57,118 bases of DNA from contig LFCU01000259.1 in assembly GCA_001044195.1 (NCBI GenBank), forward strand, positions 1 to 57,118. Direction: 5' to 3'. The notes beneath the pieces were generated by a model. It had not been told where the DNA came from. It made no database searches and saw only the letters and a program-made list of their open reading frames with translations. The stretch is from Candidatus Achromatium palustre (GTDB taxonomy: Bacteria; Pseudomonadota; Gammaproteobacteria; Chromatiales; Chromatiaceae). The translations under genes were made by a program, and so were the position numbers. The first letter of the stretch is position 1. Every line of letters begins with the position of its first letter. Positions 25,028-33,900 of this stretch are shown one piece after another.

Positions 25028-25522
25028 AAAAAATATACAATTTTTGGATGATAATTGGTATTTTTCTAATAAATATGCTAGATTATCCCTTTTGGTGGTA
25101 GGGGCACCTAATATTTCTTTGAAATAGCTATCCCATCCTCTCCTTCTAACAATTGTTTGAATTTCCTGTTCTGGAGTTGCAGAATTTATAAAGCAGGGTA
25201 TTTTTTTATTGAATTCCTGTAAAAATTCGTTGGCACCAGCAATTTCAGGAGCTGCAACCACTTCGTCAATGACTAATTTGGAAAATTCATTGGCTAGTTG
25301 TGTCATTTTGTCATCAGACAAGGTAGTTCCTAAGAAATCATTATAATAAATACGAAATTTTTCATAACGGGTCATACCACCGTTTGTAAGGTGATGCTCT
25401 ATTACTTTTTTAACTGTACTTTCGCCATAAGTTTCAAACAATTTAGCAAATGCGTTGGTTTTTACTTCAACTGAATCAGCCAATACTCCGTCAAAATCAA
25501 AAATCAACGCCTCAAATTTCAT
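24878..25522 (-). CDS. HAD-superfamily phosphatase/phosphoglucomutase-like, 214 residues
   Basis: This is a HAD hydrolase of the beta-phosphoglucomutase/Gph type. The nucleophile motif is FDFDGVLADS (D9 and D11), a helical cap follows, then FINSATPEQE (motif II Ser/Thr), KRDNLAYLL (motif III Lys region) and FFGDAMSDYKAA (motif IV Asp pair). It would remove phosphate from a sugar or sugar-acid phosphate. The ATG at 25522 with GAGGGA 6-7 bases upstream is preferred over an earlier in-frame ATG; it overlaps the epimerase gene by 11 bases. It is the intact member of a duplicated HAD-cyclase pair. Confidence 0.87.
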   Translation of the reverse strand: MKFEALIFDFDGVLADSVEVKTNAFAKLFETYGESTVKKVIEHHLTNGGMTRYEKFRIYYNDFLGTTLSDDKMTQLANEFSKLVIDEVVAAPEIAGANEFLQEFNKKIPCFINSATPEQEIQTIVRRRGWDSYFKEILGAPTTKRDNLAYLLEKYQLSSKNCIFFGDAMSDYKAAIACEVPFFCIAKNKTTPLLTSAPNINWAKDFYGVRQWLK

Positions 25523-26450
25523 GTTTTCCCTCATTATCAACAAGCAGCCAATTACCTTCTGCATGTTCATTTTGGTGATAATGTTCATGTAATTCTGCTA
25601 GACAATCTAAAAGTCCTTGTCCTAAATCCACATAATCATTTGCGACCAATTTATGTCCTACTTTAGGATGAAATGCATACGGTGTCATAATATAGTGTCC
25701 ATACATTGGCTTGTCACTATAATTAATATTTATCGCATCTGGTAACATTTCAGCAATCATTTTCATCAAATTTTTAACTGGCATACGTTCTTGGCCAGTC
25801 AGAATTATATGCCGGTTTGTATAATCTGGTTCCAATATTTTTACACTTAATCTGGCGGCATCTTCAACATGAATATATTCTCTCATGGATTCACCATCAC
25901 CATCGTAAGTAATAGATTTAGTTTCTAATGCTTGTTTTAATAGTCGATAAATACCATTGCGCTTATCAGCTCTACGCCCATATAATGAACCATAACGTAA
26001 TATTGTATATTCTAATCCATAGCGTTCGTAATAAGCTTCAACAAATTGTTCAGATGCTTGTTTGCTGGCGCGATAAAAAGAGCCTGATTTAGAATAAACA
26101 TAGACACTGCTGGCAAATATAAATCGTTTTGCCTTAGCAAGTCGTGCTGCTTCCAGTACATGTACATTACCCAATACATTTAGGGATACTGTTGCTGCTG
26201 GACGATTTTTAGCGTCATCAATATCAGCAAGACCTGCAAAATTATAGATATATTGGCAATCCTTAGCAGCTTGAATAACGGCATTTTGATCCATTAAATC
26301 AGCAATTATCATTTCTTGATTATCTTGCAGATAGGAAGACTGACGACAATCAAAAATTTTTACTTGATACCCACTGTTTGATAAAGCATCCGCAACATGA
26401 CTACCTAAAAAACCACTACCACCATAAACTATAGCGTTTTTTTCAGTCAT
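25512..26450 (-). CDS. NAD-dependent nucleotide-sugar epimerase/dehydratase, 312 residues
   Basis: This is an extended SDR with YGGSGFLGSHVADAL (NAD-binding motif), YNFAGLADIDDA, FASSVYVYS (catalytic Ser/Thr region) and a Y-x-x-x-K as FYRASKQASEQF. ILRYGSLYGRRADKRNGI and DGESMREYIHVEDAARL fit sugar-nucleotide epimerases and dehydratases of the GalE/RmlB kind. It overlaps the upstream dehydrogenase gene by one base and the downstream HAD gene by 11, so it is tightly coupled. The substrate is unknown; the neighbours suggest a CMP- or NDP-activated sugar acid. Confidence 0.85.
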   Translation of the reverse strand: MTEKNAIVYGGSGFLGSHVADALSNSGYQVKIFDCRQSSYLQDNQEMIIADLMDQNAVIQAAKDCQYIYNFAGLADIDDAKNRPAATVSLNVLGNVHVLEAARLAKAKRFIFASSVYVYSKSGSFYRASKQASEQFVEAYYERYGLEYTILRYGSLYGRRADKRNGIYRLLKQALETKSITYDGDGESMREYIHVEDAARLSVKILEPDYTNRHIILTGQERMPVKNLMKMIAEMLPDAININYSDKPMYGHYIMTPYAFHPKVGHKLVANDYVDLGQGLLDCLAELHEHYHQNEHAEGNWLLVDNEGKHEI

Positions 26451-27361
26451 TAGATCAAACCTTTATCTTGTAAACCTTTAACTAAATTCTGAGCTGCTTC
26501 TTGCTCCATTAGCATTCTAGCTTCTTTAGCATAGGATCCCATATGAGCTGTTAAAACTATTTGTGGTAAAGAAATCAATTCACCTTTATAAGGTTCTTCT
26601 TCAAAACTATCTAAACCAGCACCACCCAAATTCCCCGATTTAATTGCTGAAAACAGTGCTGCTTCATCTATTAATCCCCCCCTGGAAGTATTGATTAATA
26701 TCGCGTCTGATTTCATCAAGGCTAATTTTTCGGCATTAATTAGATGATGACTAGAAGTTTCATAAGGTATATGCAATGTTACAATATCAGCCTGTGTTAA
26801 GACTTCATCCATTGAATAATTGCTTGGTTCTTGTTTATCATAAACTATTACTTTGGCACCAAAAGCATGTAATAATTGAGCGACTTTTTTGCCAATACGT
26901 CCATAGCCAATAATACCAACAGTTTGTGCTGCTAATAAATTGCCCATCAAAGCTTTCCAATTGCCAGCTCTAATATTATGATCAACTTCGGCGATTTTTC
27001 TCAGTAGATTCAGAATAATACCTAGCGTTAATTCAGCAACTGCTACAGATGGTGCATCTGGGGTGTTAAATACTGAAATATTTAATTCTTGTGTGGCCTC
27101 AATATCGACGCTATTCATACCAATACCACAGCGTGAAATCACTTTTAAATTTTTAGCGGCTGTTAAAACATAGCGAGTTAAAGGTTCTACACCTGCAATG
27201 ATGCCAACTACATCATCTTGCAATAATTGTATTACTTCTGCTTCGGTTAAGCGTCTGCCATAAGGATTTAGTAATATTTCAAAACCGTTATTTTTTAAAG
27301 TTTCTATATGTTTATTATTTTCTACATTAAATGATGAAGTAGATATTAGAATTTTCGGCAT
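26450..27361 (-). CDS. D-2-hydroxyacid dehydrogenase (phosphoglycerate dehydrogenase-like), 303 residues
   Basis: An NAD-dependent D-2-hydroxyacid dehydrogenase. The catalytic Arg lies in VISRCGIGMNSVD, the NAD motif is GIIGYGRIGKKVAQLL, NTSRGGLIDEAAL contains the second conserved Arg region, and the Glu and His are in the C-terminal FEEEPYKGEL and LTAHMGSYA. The start at 27361 (MPKILIST) leaves a 22-base gap from the radical SAM gene; longer starts would overlap it. In this block it may oxidise or reduce an alpha-hydroxy or alpha-keto sugar acid rather than make serine. Confidence 0.86.
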   Translation of the reverse strand: MPKILISTSSFNVENNKHIETLKNNGFEILLNPYGRRLTEAEVIQLLQDDVVGIIAGVEPLTRYVLTAAKNLKVISRCGIGMNSVDIEATQELNISVFNTPDAPSVAVAELTLGIILNLLRKIAEVDHNIRAGNWKALMGNLLAAQTVGIIGYGRIGKKVAQLLHAFGAKVIVYDKQEPSNYSMDEVLTQADIVTLHIPYETSSHHLINAEKLALMKSDAILINTSRGGLIDEAALFSAIKSGNLGGAGLDSFEEEPYKGELISLPQIVLTAHMGSYAKEARMLMEQEAAQNLVKGLQDKGLI

Positions 27362-27383
27362 TAAACTATTCTCACACTTATAG

Positions 27384-28289
27384 TTAATGATCTTTGTTTG
27401 TATCTTTCTTCTCATATATATGATACCATGCTTCAATATGCTTTTTACCCATCAGCATTCCTTTAACATCACACTTATCGCAGGGTAAAAAACGCCGATT
27501 TCCGGAAACCAAGAGCTGCCGTGCATGATACATTTCAGTACTATTCCAAATTTCTAAAAAATCCTGTTTTAACATGTTACCTACAATTTTCTTTTTTCCC
27601 CAATCATGTGGGCATAGCAAAACATCACCCAAATAATCCATAAAAAATGTATAATGCGGATAGTAACAAGGTTCTGCTAATGAATTTGCTGGAGAAACAA
27701 TTGAGAATTCCGCATTATCCATCATACCCGCACGATTACTTAGTGTAATTCCAAAATCTTGCTCTGGTGGTAGATATCGAGGACGTACAACATATTGTTT
27801 AGCACTCAAACCAATATCTGTACATAATTTCTCAAAATCTTCTGCTTGCTCTTTGCTATCATAAGCACTTATTAATATTGTACTAAGCCCGGAATCAAAT
27901 AATTTTTGCAATCGCGATTCATTAAGAACATCACCATTTGTAACAGCTTCTATTTTAACGTTAGGTAACGCTTTCCTGACTATACTAATCAAGTTATAGA
28001 TATTTTTATCAAGTAATGGCTCAACAAATCCAGAAAATAAAAAAATGCCTTTAAATCCTACTTCTGATAACTGGGTTGCAAGTTTTTCAATCAAGCCTTT
28101 ATCAATAAATTCCTTAACATCTGGAAAATCAGGCACACTTCTAGGACAAAAACTACAGACTCTATTACAAGTACCAGATTCACTGACTTCAACTACAGAA
28201 GGCAAAGGAGTTTTATCATCCATAATAACCAAAGCATCATCAACAATATTGGATTTCCTATTGATAGCAGGGTCTATAAAACTTTTCAT
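27384..28289 (-). CDS. Radical SAM protein with C-terminal SPASM-like cysteines, 301 residues
   Basis: The radical SAM cluster motif C-x3-C-x2-C is at C41, C45 and C48 (GTCNRVCSFCPR). FSGFVEPLLD and EAVTNGDVL follow, as in the partial TIM barrel. The C-terminal part has CYYPHYTFFMDYLGDVLLCPHDWG and FLPCDKCD, a set of cysteines typical of a SPASM or twitch domain that holds a second iron-sulfur cluster. It probably does a radical-based oxidation, epimerisation or dehydration on a sugar. It lies one base away from the cytidylyltransferase gene. Confidence 0.86.
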   Translation of the reverse strand: MKSFIDPAINRKSNIVDDALVIMDDKTPLPSVVEVSESGTCNRVCSFCPRSVPDFPDVKEFIDKGLIEKLATQLSEVGFKGIFLFSGFVEPLLDKNIYNLISIVRKALPNVKIEAVTNGDVLNESRLQKLFDSGLSTILISAYDSKEQAEDFEKLCTDIGLSAKQYVVRPRYLPPEQDFGITLSNRAGMMDNAEFSIVSPANSLAEPCYYPHYTFFMDYLGDVLLCPHDWGKKKIVGNMLKQDFLEIWNSTEMYHARQLLVSGNRRFLPCDKCDVKGMLMGKKHIEAWYHIYEKKDTNKDH

Positions 28290-29057
28290 TCATATATACC
28301 TTTGCATTAGAATATCATTTTCTATTTTTATACAAACATTATCCAAATCAGTTTGAGTATCCACGCTCAGAGTTTGATAATCACTCATTACCATTTTAAC
28401 TTTATCTCCATGTTCCAATATTCGCATCATATCTACTGATTCAATAATTTCCAAAGGTGTTGGGGGTAAAGCATTAAATTTTAATAAATAGTCTCTTCTA
28501 AAGGGTATGATACATACTTGCTTAAGCATAGGAACTTCTTTAACCCCTTTTTTAAGTGAAGGAATTGGTTCTCGTGAAAAATATAAGGCGTTATTTTGCT
28601 GATCAATGACAACTTTGACTTCGTTAGGATCCTCAAATTCTGCCACTGTCTGTAAATTTGCCATTAAATTCACTACATTAACGGTTTCATCTTCAAGCAT
28701 TGGGGCAACGGCGTGTTCAATCATTTTAGGGTAAACCATAGGTTCATCTCCCTGAATCATCACTACAATATCGGTTTTATTACCGGTTTGCTGCTCAATT
28801 TTGTGCATAGCTTCAGCGGTTCTATCAGTCGCTCTTTCATGAGTATTAGCTGTCATAATACACTTGGCACCTATGCTGTATGCATAATGTTTAATTTCTT
28901 CGTCACAGGTTGCAATATAAACTTCATCTAAAGCCTTGCTCATTTTGCAGCGGTGGAAAACATGTCCTACCATTGGGATGCCATGAATTTTGGCAAGAGG
29001 CTTGCCAGGAAAGCGGCTGGATGCCATCCTGGCTGGAATTATACCTATTGTATTCAT
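28290..29057 (-). CDS. KdsB-like CMP-sugar-acid cytidylyltransferase, 255 residues
   Basis: Resembles CMP-Kdo synthetase. The signature IIPARMASSRFPGKPLA is at the start, with VYIATCDEE and VMIQGDEPMVYPKMI following and YFSREPIPS later. It would activate a 3-deoxy-ulosonic or similar acid with CTP. It overlaps the aldolase gene before it by 4 bases (ATGA) and adjoins the radical SAM gene. It lacks obvious housekeeping context for Kdo, so the substrate is more likely a special sugar acid built by this block. A second copy for Kdo itself would be expected elsewhere in the genome. Confidence 0.85.
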   Translation of the reverse strand: MNTIGIIPARMASSRFPGKPLAKIHGIPMVGHVFHRCKMSKALDEVYIATCDEEIKHYAYSIGAKCIMTANTHERATDRTAEAMHKIEQQTGNKTDIVVMIQGDEPMVYPKMIEHAVAPMLEDETVNVVNLMANLQTVAEFEDPNEVKVVIDQQNNALYFSREPIPSLKKGVKEVPMLKQVCIIPFRRDYLLKFNALPPTPLEIIESVDMMRILEHGDKVKMVMSDYQTLSVDTQTDLDNVCIKIENDILMQRYI

Positions 29058-29815
29058 ATATCACCGCTTACTCTTACCAAACCATGCCGACATGAAACAT
29101 CCAACATCCGAATATCTAAACTATAAGCTAAAAATTTAAATCCTTTTTCAATAGATTGACGTAATTGTTCAGTATTTGGCTCAACTACATGCAAACCACC
29201 CGGTTTATTCATAGCAGTGCCTATTGTTTTAATTTTTTCTATAGCTTCTATAACATCAGGATGTTCTAATTTACCGGGCATACCCATAGAAGCGGAAAGG
29301 TCATAAGGACCAATAATATATCCATCAATACCTTCAACAGCCAAAATTTCTTCTAAATTATTGACGGCTTCAATATGTTCAATCTGAACGATGATAACCG
29401 CTTCATTGTCTAACCAATCGCGATAATTATTAAACGTTGCACCATAACCTTGTGCTCTAGCCAAACCAACACCGCGTTTGCCCTTAGGTGGATAATAAAC
29501 AGCAGCAACAGCTTTTTCAGCATCTGCTTTATAATTAACCATGGGAACAACAATGCCATTGGCTCCGGCATCCATAACTTGTTTTATTTGAGAAGCATCA
29601 TTCTCGGTAAGCCTTACAAGTGAGGGTATATTATGAAGATTAATCACTCTAATTAACTCTTCGGCCTCACGAATGGTGATAACACTGTGTTCTAAGTCAA
29701 CTGTTAGCCAATCAAAACCAGCTTTAGCCATTATTTCGGCAATGGCAGGGTGGGCTATGGTTATCCAAGAGCCTATGGTTAATTCGTTGTTTATTAGTTT
29801 TGATTTTATATTCAT
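29054..29815 (-). CDS. HpcH/HpaI-family class II aldolase, 253 residues
   Basis: A metal-dependent pyruvate-type aldolase. Family features are GSWITIAHPAIAEIMAKAGFDWLTVDLEHS, VRLTENDASQIKQVMDAGANGIVVP, YYPPKGKRGVGLARAQGYG and IVQIEHIEAVNNL with IDGYIIGPYDLSASM (each a few residues apart). It can join pyruvate with an aldehyde, or split the product. Next to a KdsB-like enzyme it may form a 3-deoxy-ulosonate without PEP; alternatively it could break down a keto acid. It is the first gene of the block after a non-coding region with repeats. Confidence 0.86.
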   Translation of the reverse strand: MNIKSKLINNELTIGSWITIAHPAIAEIMAKAGFDWLTVDLEHSVITIREAEELIRVINLHNIPSLVRLTENDASQIKQVMDAGANGIVVPMVNYKADAEKAVAAVYYPPKGKRGVGLARAQGYGATFNNYRDWLDNEAVIIVQIEHIEAVNNLEEILAVEGIDGYIIGPYDLSASMGMPGKLEHPDVIEAIEKIKTIGTAMNKPGGLHVVEPNTEQLRQSIEKGFKFLAYSLDIRMLDVSCRHGLVRVSGDI

Positions 29816-29859
29816 ATCACCTTGAAATCTTGGTAGTGGTCTAAAGGGGTTTTACGCCT

Positions 29860-30021
29860 GATTCTACCGCTTTTTGTGGGCATATAATTATTTGATAATA
29901 CTATATAAAATTATGAGCCACAAGCACAATATATTCAAAAAAAAGATGGTAAGTGTATACTATCAATACTTGTAAAGCTAATTATACGTAAGATGTACTA
30001 CCCACAGAAAGCGGTAGAGTC
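29860..30021. repeat. 162-bp inverted-repeat element (arms CTACCGCTTT...)
   Basis: The 21-base ends (left core CTACCGCTTTTTGTGGG, right core CCCACAGAAAGCGGTAG) match at 19 of 21 positions when one is reverse-complemented. The interior is AT-rich and non-coding. It lies in the 522-base gene-free gap between the aldolase gene and the LIC12162-like gene. Confidence 0.65.
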
Positions 30022-30092
30022 AAAAAATGCTGCCTGCCAAAAATAGCTGGAAAAATTATCGCATAACATACTGATAACAACTTTAAATTTTT

Positions 30093-30184
30093 GGTTGTGA
30101 CCCAAAGGTTAGTGATATTTAAAAGTATGCAATTAATTTATATAGTAATTTTATCTTTAAATCACTCATACTTGGACCACTACC
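30093..30184. mobile_element. IS1-related miniature element without coding sequence (92 bp)
   Basis: The left end differs at one base from the 24-bp end of the IS1-type element at 4896-5221. The right end is a degraded inverted copy (ATCACTCATACTTGGACCAC then TACC, about 18 of 24 matching). The core is 44 bases of AT-rich DNA. Confidence 0.7.
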
Positions 30185-30239
30185 AAATTTTTGGGTGTTC
30201 TGAATTGTTGATAATTATAATTATGGCAAAACGTGAACG

Positions 30240-30321
30240 TGTAACTTCTCAATAACGCATGGCAAAAAGCTTATACCATGCTAGTTTTAACGGATATCTC
30301 ATTAGTTATTGAGAAGTTACA
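30240..30321. repeat. 82-bp palindrome with 17-bp arms (TGTAACTTCTCAATAAC)
   Basis: Perfect 17-base inverted repeats TGTAACTTCTCAATAAC surround a 48-base non-coding core. The arms match the GTAACTTTTCAATAAC motif found at 11318, near 54974 and at 56977. It ends 17 bases after the stop of the LIC12162-like gene and could end its transcript. Confidence 0.75.
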
Positions 30322-30337
30322 TGAACTTATGCTGGGA

Positions 30338-32101
30338 TTATGCATCAATGCTTTTAGTGATGGAGTCCAATTCATTCTTCCATTTTTGCAACCAATTATC
30401 ATTTACATAGGCAAACTCATTGCAAAATCTATCTTTAGCGGCTTGGATTTCAGGTTGTAACCACCATGCGAGTGGATCAGCATAAATTTCATTGACTTTG
30501 GTAGCTGCAGATTCTGGTGTATCGTGCAGAACACCTACCCTACGTAGTTCATCAAAATAAGGTTGGGCTGCTGGTCTTAATTCCCAATGTTTTGGATTCC
30601 AGAATAATATTGATGGATAATTAGCGGTAAATGTTTCTAAATAAGTTGTGGCGTTATAAGTGGAAATACAAAGTCTGCTATTATTGAGTGTGGACAGAAA
30701 ACTGTTGTTATTATTACTAATATATTTTCCAAGCCCTGCATCTTCAAAACGTGACTTCATATCCCAACCATAATCATGCCCAACATATAAACGCAAATTT
30801 AATAAATTAGCAACATTGTTATTAACATGTTTAGCAAAAACTATTTGTTCATCAATATAATTTAAGAACTGTGAGGCTACGGGTACACTGTACATGTGGT
30901 AACTATAGCGTGGCAAAGACATTTGTACCCAAAGAATATCACCTTTTGGATTTGGACGGAGTTTTGCATTGGCATGAATCAATTTACAAGCTGGCATTTT
31001 TTTGATGTTGTCTTCTTGTCTATTTTCCCAACCCCATGTATAAAAACGATCACTAATGGCTATTTGATGATCTTCTGTCTGTCCCCAAAGCGAAGTGCCA
31101 TAATTACCACCATGTTGTGAAATTAGTAATTTGGTGCCTTTTTCAACTTGTTCGGCTGCCCAAAGTTTGAAACCATCATTTGAATTATAAGCATTGGCTG
31201 TATAAATCGCTTTTGCTTTTTTTGGGAAATTAGCTAATGCAGTTTCTCGAAAAACATCATAGTCTTCAACATAAGCGGTGGGCATTTGTATAGGAATAAA
31301 TTTTTCCAATAGTTTTTCATACGCATTCGTTGCTAGAGTTATTTTTAAGTTGTCTCGCTTATTGGAATTAATAGGTAATTTAGGTGCTGTGATTATAGGA
31401 ACATAAGGATAAGGTAATTGTTTTAATGCCAGTTGAAGCCTGGTTAAATCACGCCAATTAAAATAACTACTAACAAAAACTGTACTATTAAATTTATCAG
31501 GCACAATTCGGTTATACCAACTCAGCATACGTTGGATAATTTTTTTAATCTGAGATTGTTTTACTGTTCGTATTTTATCAGGCAAATTTTTCTCTTTAAT
31601 GACATTGTATGGAAGTTGTATAATTTCTTTAATAATCTCTCCGTAAATAAAATGATTCCATTGATCTGTTACATAAAATTGATTAAAAGTAGCAAAATCG
31701 TTAGGTACCCATATCCATGGTTTAGATTCCATAATCCAAGTACAGTTTATTTTATGGCTTGCAATAGCCTTATTTATAGAACAGTATCTATCATATAAAA
31801 TTTCTATAAAATAGCGTAACCAAGGTCCAATAATAATTCTCCAATATCTAACGCTATGATTACAATGATGTAATTGGTTTAAAGCTGGTACTAGTCCATC
31901 CAAATAACGTTCATATACATCTTCTAAATAATTAAAGTCTTGATATAGCTTGGTTCTATCATCCCAGTGATAGGGTAAAACTTCATAATCTAATTGAGAC
32001 CAGATTTGTTTTCTGGAATAGCGTTTGCACCATTCACCTAGAAATAGGACTTTTTCATTTTTATTCCAAGCTCTTTCATCTGCGGTTGTAATTAGAAACA
32101 T
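30338..32101 (-). CDS. LIC12162-family putative transferase, 587 residues
   Basis: It resembles the LIC12162 family of O-antigen loci (TIGR04331), putative transferases of unknown chemistry. Typical features are the N-terminus FLITTADERAW with FLGEWCKRYSRK, the middle SQHGGNYGTSLWGQTEDHQI and WGWENRQE, and the C-terminal STYNATTYLETFTANYP and FWNPKHWELR. No membrane segments are evident. The stop of the methyltransferase gene is directly followed by this ATG, so the two are coupled. Together with the TIGR04326-like and TIGR04371-like proteins it gives this locus a flavour like the Leptospira O-antigen cluster. Confidence 0.8.
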   Translation of the reverse strand: MFLITTADERAWNKNEKVLFLGEWCKRYSRKQIWSQLDYEVLPYHWDDRTKLYQDFNYLEDVYERYLDGLVPALNQLHHCNHSVRYWRIIIGPWLRYFIEILYDRYCSINKAIASHKINCTWIMESKPWIWVPNDFATFNQFYVTDQWNHFIYGEIIKEIIQLPYNVIKEKNLPDKIRTVKQSQIKKIIQRMLSWYNRIVPDKFNSTVFVSSYFNWRDLTRLQLALKQLPYPYVPIITAPKLPINSNKRDNLKITLATNAYEKLLEKFIPIQMPTAYVEDYDVFRETALANFPKKAKAIYTANAYNSNDGFKLWAAEQVEKGTKLLISQHGGNYGTSLWGQTEDHQIAISDRFYTWGWENRQEDNIKKMPACKLIHANAKLRPNPKGDILWVQMSLPRYSYHMYSVPVASQFLNYIDEQIVFAKHVNNNVANLLNLRLYVGHDYGWDMKSRFEDAGLGKYISNNNNSFLSTLNNSRLCISTYNATTYLETFTANYPSILFWNPKHWELRPAAQPYFDELRRVGVLHDTPESAATKVNEIYADPLAWWLQPEIQAAKDRFCNEFAYVNDNWLQKWKNELDSITKSIDA

Positions 32102-32974
32102 TTATTTTTCTGCAATAGCAATCAAGGTATCTGTTTTGTCCAAACGCGCCAACATATCAGCATAAACATCGTCAAGTTCAGGCGTTCTCAAATGACTCCA
32201 AACTAAATGTCCACCCGGTTTTTCTTGTGAGAGCCAATGTAAATGATTGGCAAGCGGGTATCTTTGATATCCCATAATAGAAATATTCTTTAATCCAGCA
32301 TGTTCTAAAAAAAGTCTCAAACTTTGTCGCGTATGTAAAATCAGGTGTTCACTCCAAAATGTAAACGCCTTAAAGCTCTCAAGGTCTAAAAATGAAATTA
32401 AAAAGTCATTAGCATGAGGAACTTCTATAACGATTTTTCCACCTGATTTTATCCGTGCTACGATCTTTTCAAGGGTTTTTAATGGTTGCGTGAAATGTTC
32501 AAACACATGAAATAATGTAGCAATGTCAAAGTTGTTTTCTGAGACTTCGTCTATGTCTGCATAAACATGATAGCCCAGTTTTATCAGTTCCTCACGCATA
32601 CTGTTTTGAGGTTCAATTGCAACTGTTCCTAAAGTAGTTGGATGAAGTAAATCAAGAATTCCACCAGCACCTGTGCCTATTTCAAGCCATTCTTTATTGC
32701 GGATAATATTGCCAAATTGGTTAGCTCTTCTTTGGTCATCTTCAAAACATTCCAATATGGCTTGTTTCCTAGAGTCAGGATAATATCCTCCCATATTTGC
32801 AGGATAATATTTAGAATCAATATGTTCTAATTGAGATAAAAATAACACACCAGATTTGTTGCACTTCATTACAGTAATGTCATCTCTATCTCGAACTTTT
32901 GGGGAGAATAACTCTATTGAATTGGAGTCTGAAATGCCTAGTTCGCACAAAAGTTTATGAATTTTATTTTCCAT
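32102..32974 (-). CDS. Class I SAM-dependent methyltransferase, 290 residues
   Basis: SAM motif I is WLEIGTGAGGILDLL and motif II is in FDIATLFHVFEHFTQPLKTL, followed by KSGGKIVIEVPHANDFLI. The N-terminal 60 residues include CNKSGVLFLSQLEHIDSKYY, which is common in methyltransferases of surface-polysaccharide loci. HWLSQEKPGGHL near the C-terminus also recurs in that group. It follows the SDR gene by 2 bases and abuts the LIC12162-like gene, so it is an internal operon member. It probably methylates a sugar; the position is not predictable. Confidence 0.85.
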   Translation of the reverse strand: MENKIHKLLCELGISDSNSIELFSPKVRDRDDITVMKCNKSGVLFLSQLEHIDSKYYPANMGGYYPDSRKQAILECFEDDQRRANQFGNIIRNKEWLEIGTGAGGILDLLHPTTLGTVAIEPQNSMREELIKLGYHVYADIDEVSENNFDIATLFHVFEHFTQPLKTLEKIVARIKSGGKIVIEVPHANDFLISFLDLESFKAFTFWSEHLILHTRQSLRLFLEHAGLKNISIMGYQRYPLANHLHWLSQEKPGGHLVWSHLRTPELDDVYADMLARLDKTDTLIAIAEK

Positions 32975-32976
32975 TA

Positions 32977-33801
32977 TTACAAAACTGATCGACCTCCATC
33001 CATAATAATATTTTGCCCAGTCATATACTTAGAGGCATCAGAACACAAAAACTGCACAGCTGCGCGGTATTCATCTGCGTTTGCCATACGTCTCAAAGGA
33101 ATTAATTCTGTTAGGCGATTTACAAATTCTTCATTTTGCCCTGTATAAACGCCACCAGGAGATAAGGCGTTAGCACGAACATTTTTATCGGCCCAATAGG
33201 TAGCTAGATATCGGGTTAGGCCAATTAAAGCTGTTTTTATAACTGAATATGTTACTGGTTTAACCGGTTGTTGGCTTTCATCCAGTTTTTCATTTCGATA
33301 TAGCCGCTGATCTGGGGCAATCACGGAAAGGTCTGATGCTATATTGAGTATTACTCCGCCACCATTGTTTGCCATCCAACTGCCAAATATTTGGCTGCAT
33401 AGATAAGCTCCGGTTAATCCCACACTTAATTGAAAGTTCCATTGTTCCAGTGGAAAATGTTCAAAACGTGATGTTTCTACAATACCTTGTTTATATTTTA
33501 CTTTTGGATCAATAGCAGCATTATTTACTAAAATATGTATGCCATTTAAGCTTTCTTGTACTTTTTTGATGGAGTTTGGTTGGGTGACATCCATTATTTT
33601 GGTAATAATTTTTTCAGCTTTATAACGAGCGGTTAGATTTTCTTGCGCTGTTTGTAATGCGGATGTGTTGACATCCGTTATTACTACAGTGGCACCACAT
33701 TCTAAAAGGGCGGATGCGTGTTCTATACCAAGTAAGCCAGCACCGCCAGTAATAAGTGCAGTTTTACTATTAAGATTAAATGTAATATTTTTTTTATCCA
33801 T
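32977..33801 (-). CDS. Short-chain dehydrogenase/reductase, 274 residues
   Basis: SDR fold with TALITGGAGLLGIEHA (cofactor motif), ILVNNAAIDPKVKY, ILNIASDLSVIAPDQ (catalytic Ser), and Y-x-x-x-K as YSVIKTALIG, then SPGGVYTGQNE and TGQNIIMDGGRSVL. It probably oxidises a hydroxyl on a sugar or sugar acid. The ATG at 33801 is chosen; the longer frame up to 33912 only reads through an inserted miniature element. Before insertion this ATG overlapped the end of the preceding SDR gene (shared bases ATGGATAA). A G-rich site (GGTGGG) about 12 bases upstream was copied in the 9-bp duplication and is still present. Confidence 0.88.
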   Translation of the reverse strand: MDKKNITFNLNSKTALITGGAGLLGIEHASALLECGATVVITDVNTSALQTAQENLTARYKAEKIITKIMDVTQPNSIKKVQESLNGIHILVNNAAIDPKVKYKQGIVETSRFEHFPLEQWNFQLSVGLTGAYLCSQIFGSWMANNGGGVILNIASDLSVIAPDQRLYRNEKLDESQQPVKPVTYSVIKTALIGLTRYLATYWADKNVRANALSPGGVYTGQNEEFVNRLTELIPLRRMANADEYRAAVQFLCSDASKYMTGQNIIMDGGRSVL

Positions 33802-33816
33802 TTCTAACTTGCCCAC

Positions 33817-33900
33817 CTCACCACCTATCACTTTCTTTAAAACACTAGTTTTTCTTATACCGTAGATCAATGGCTTACGATACAACTGATAGGTGGTGAG
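33817..33900. mobile_element. 84-bp miniature element between two SDR genes, with 9-bp target duplication
   Basis: The 14-bp terminal inverted repeats CTCACCACCTATCA frame non-coding DNA, and CTTGCCCAC is duplicated at 33808-33816 and 33901-33909. Removing the element and one duplicate joins the SDR frame to VRNG and a TAA that overlaps the next ATG, so the pre-insertion state can be reconstructed exactly. Confidence 0.82.

Noticed and set aside
28290-29057. Housekeeping kdsB
   Set aside because: The signature is KdsB-like, but the gene is embedded in a special sugar-acid block, so I did not give it the gene symbol.
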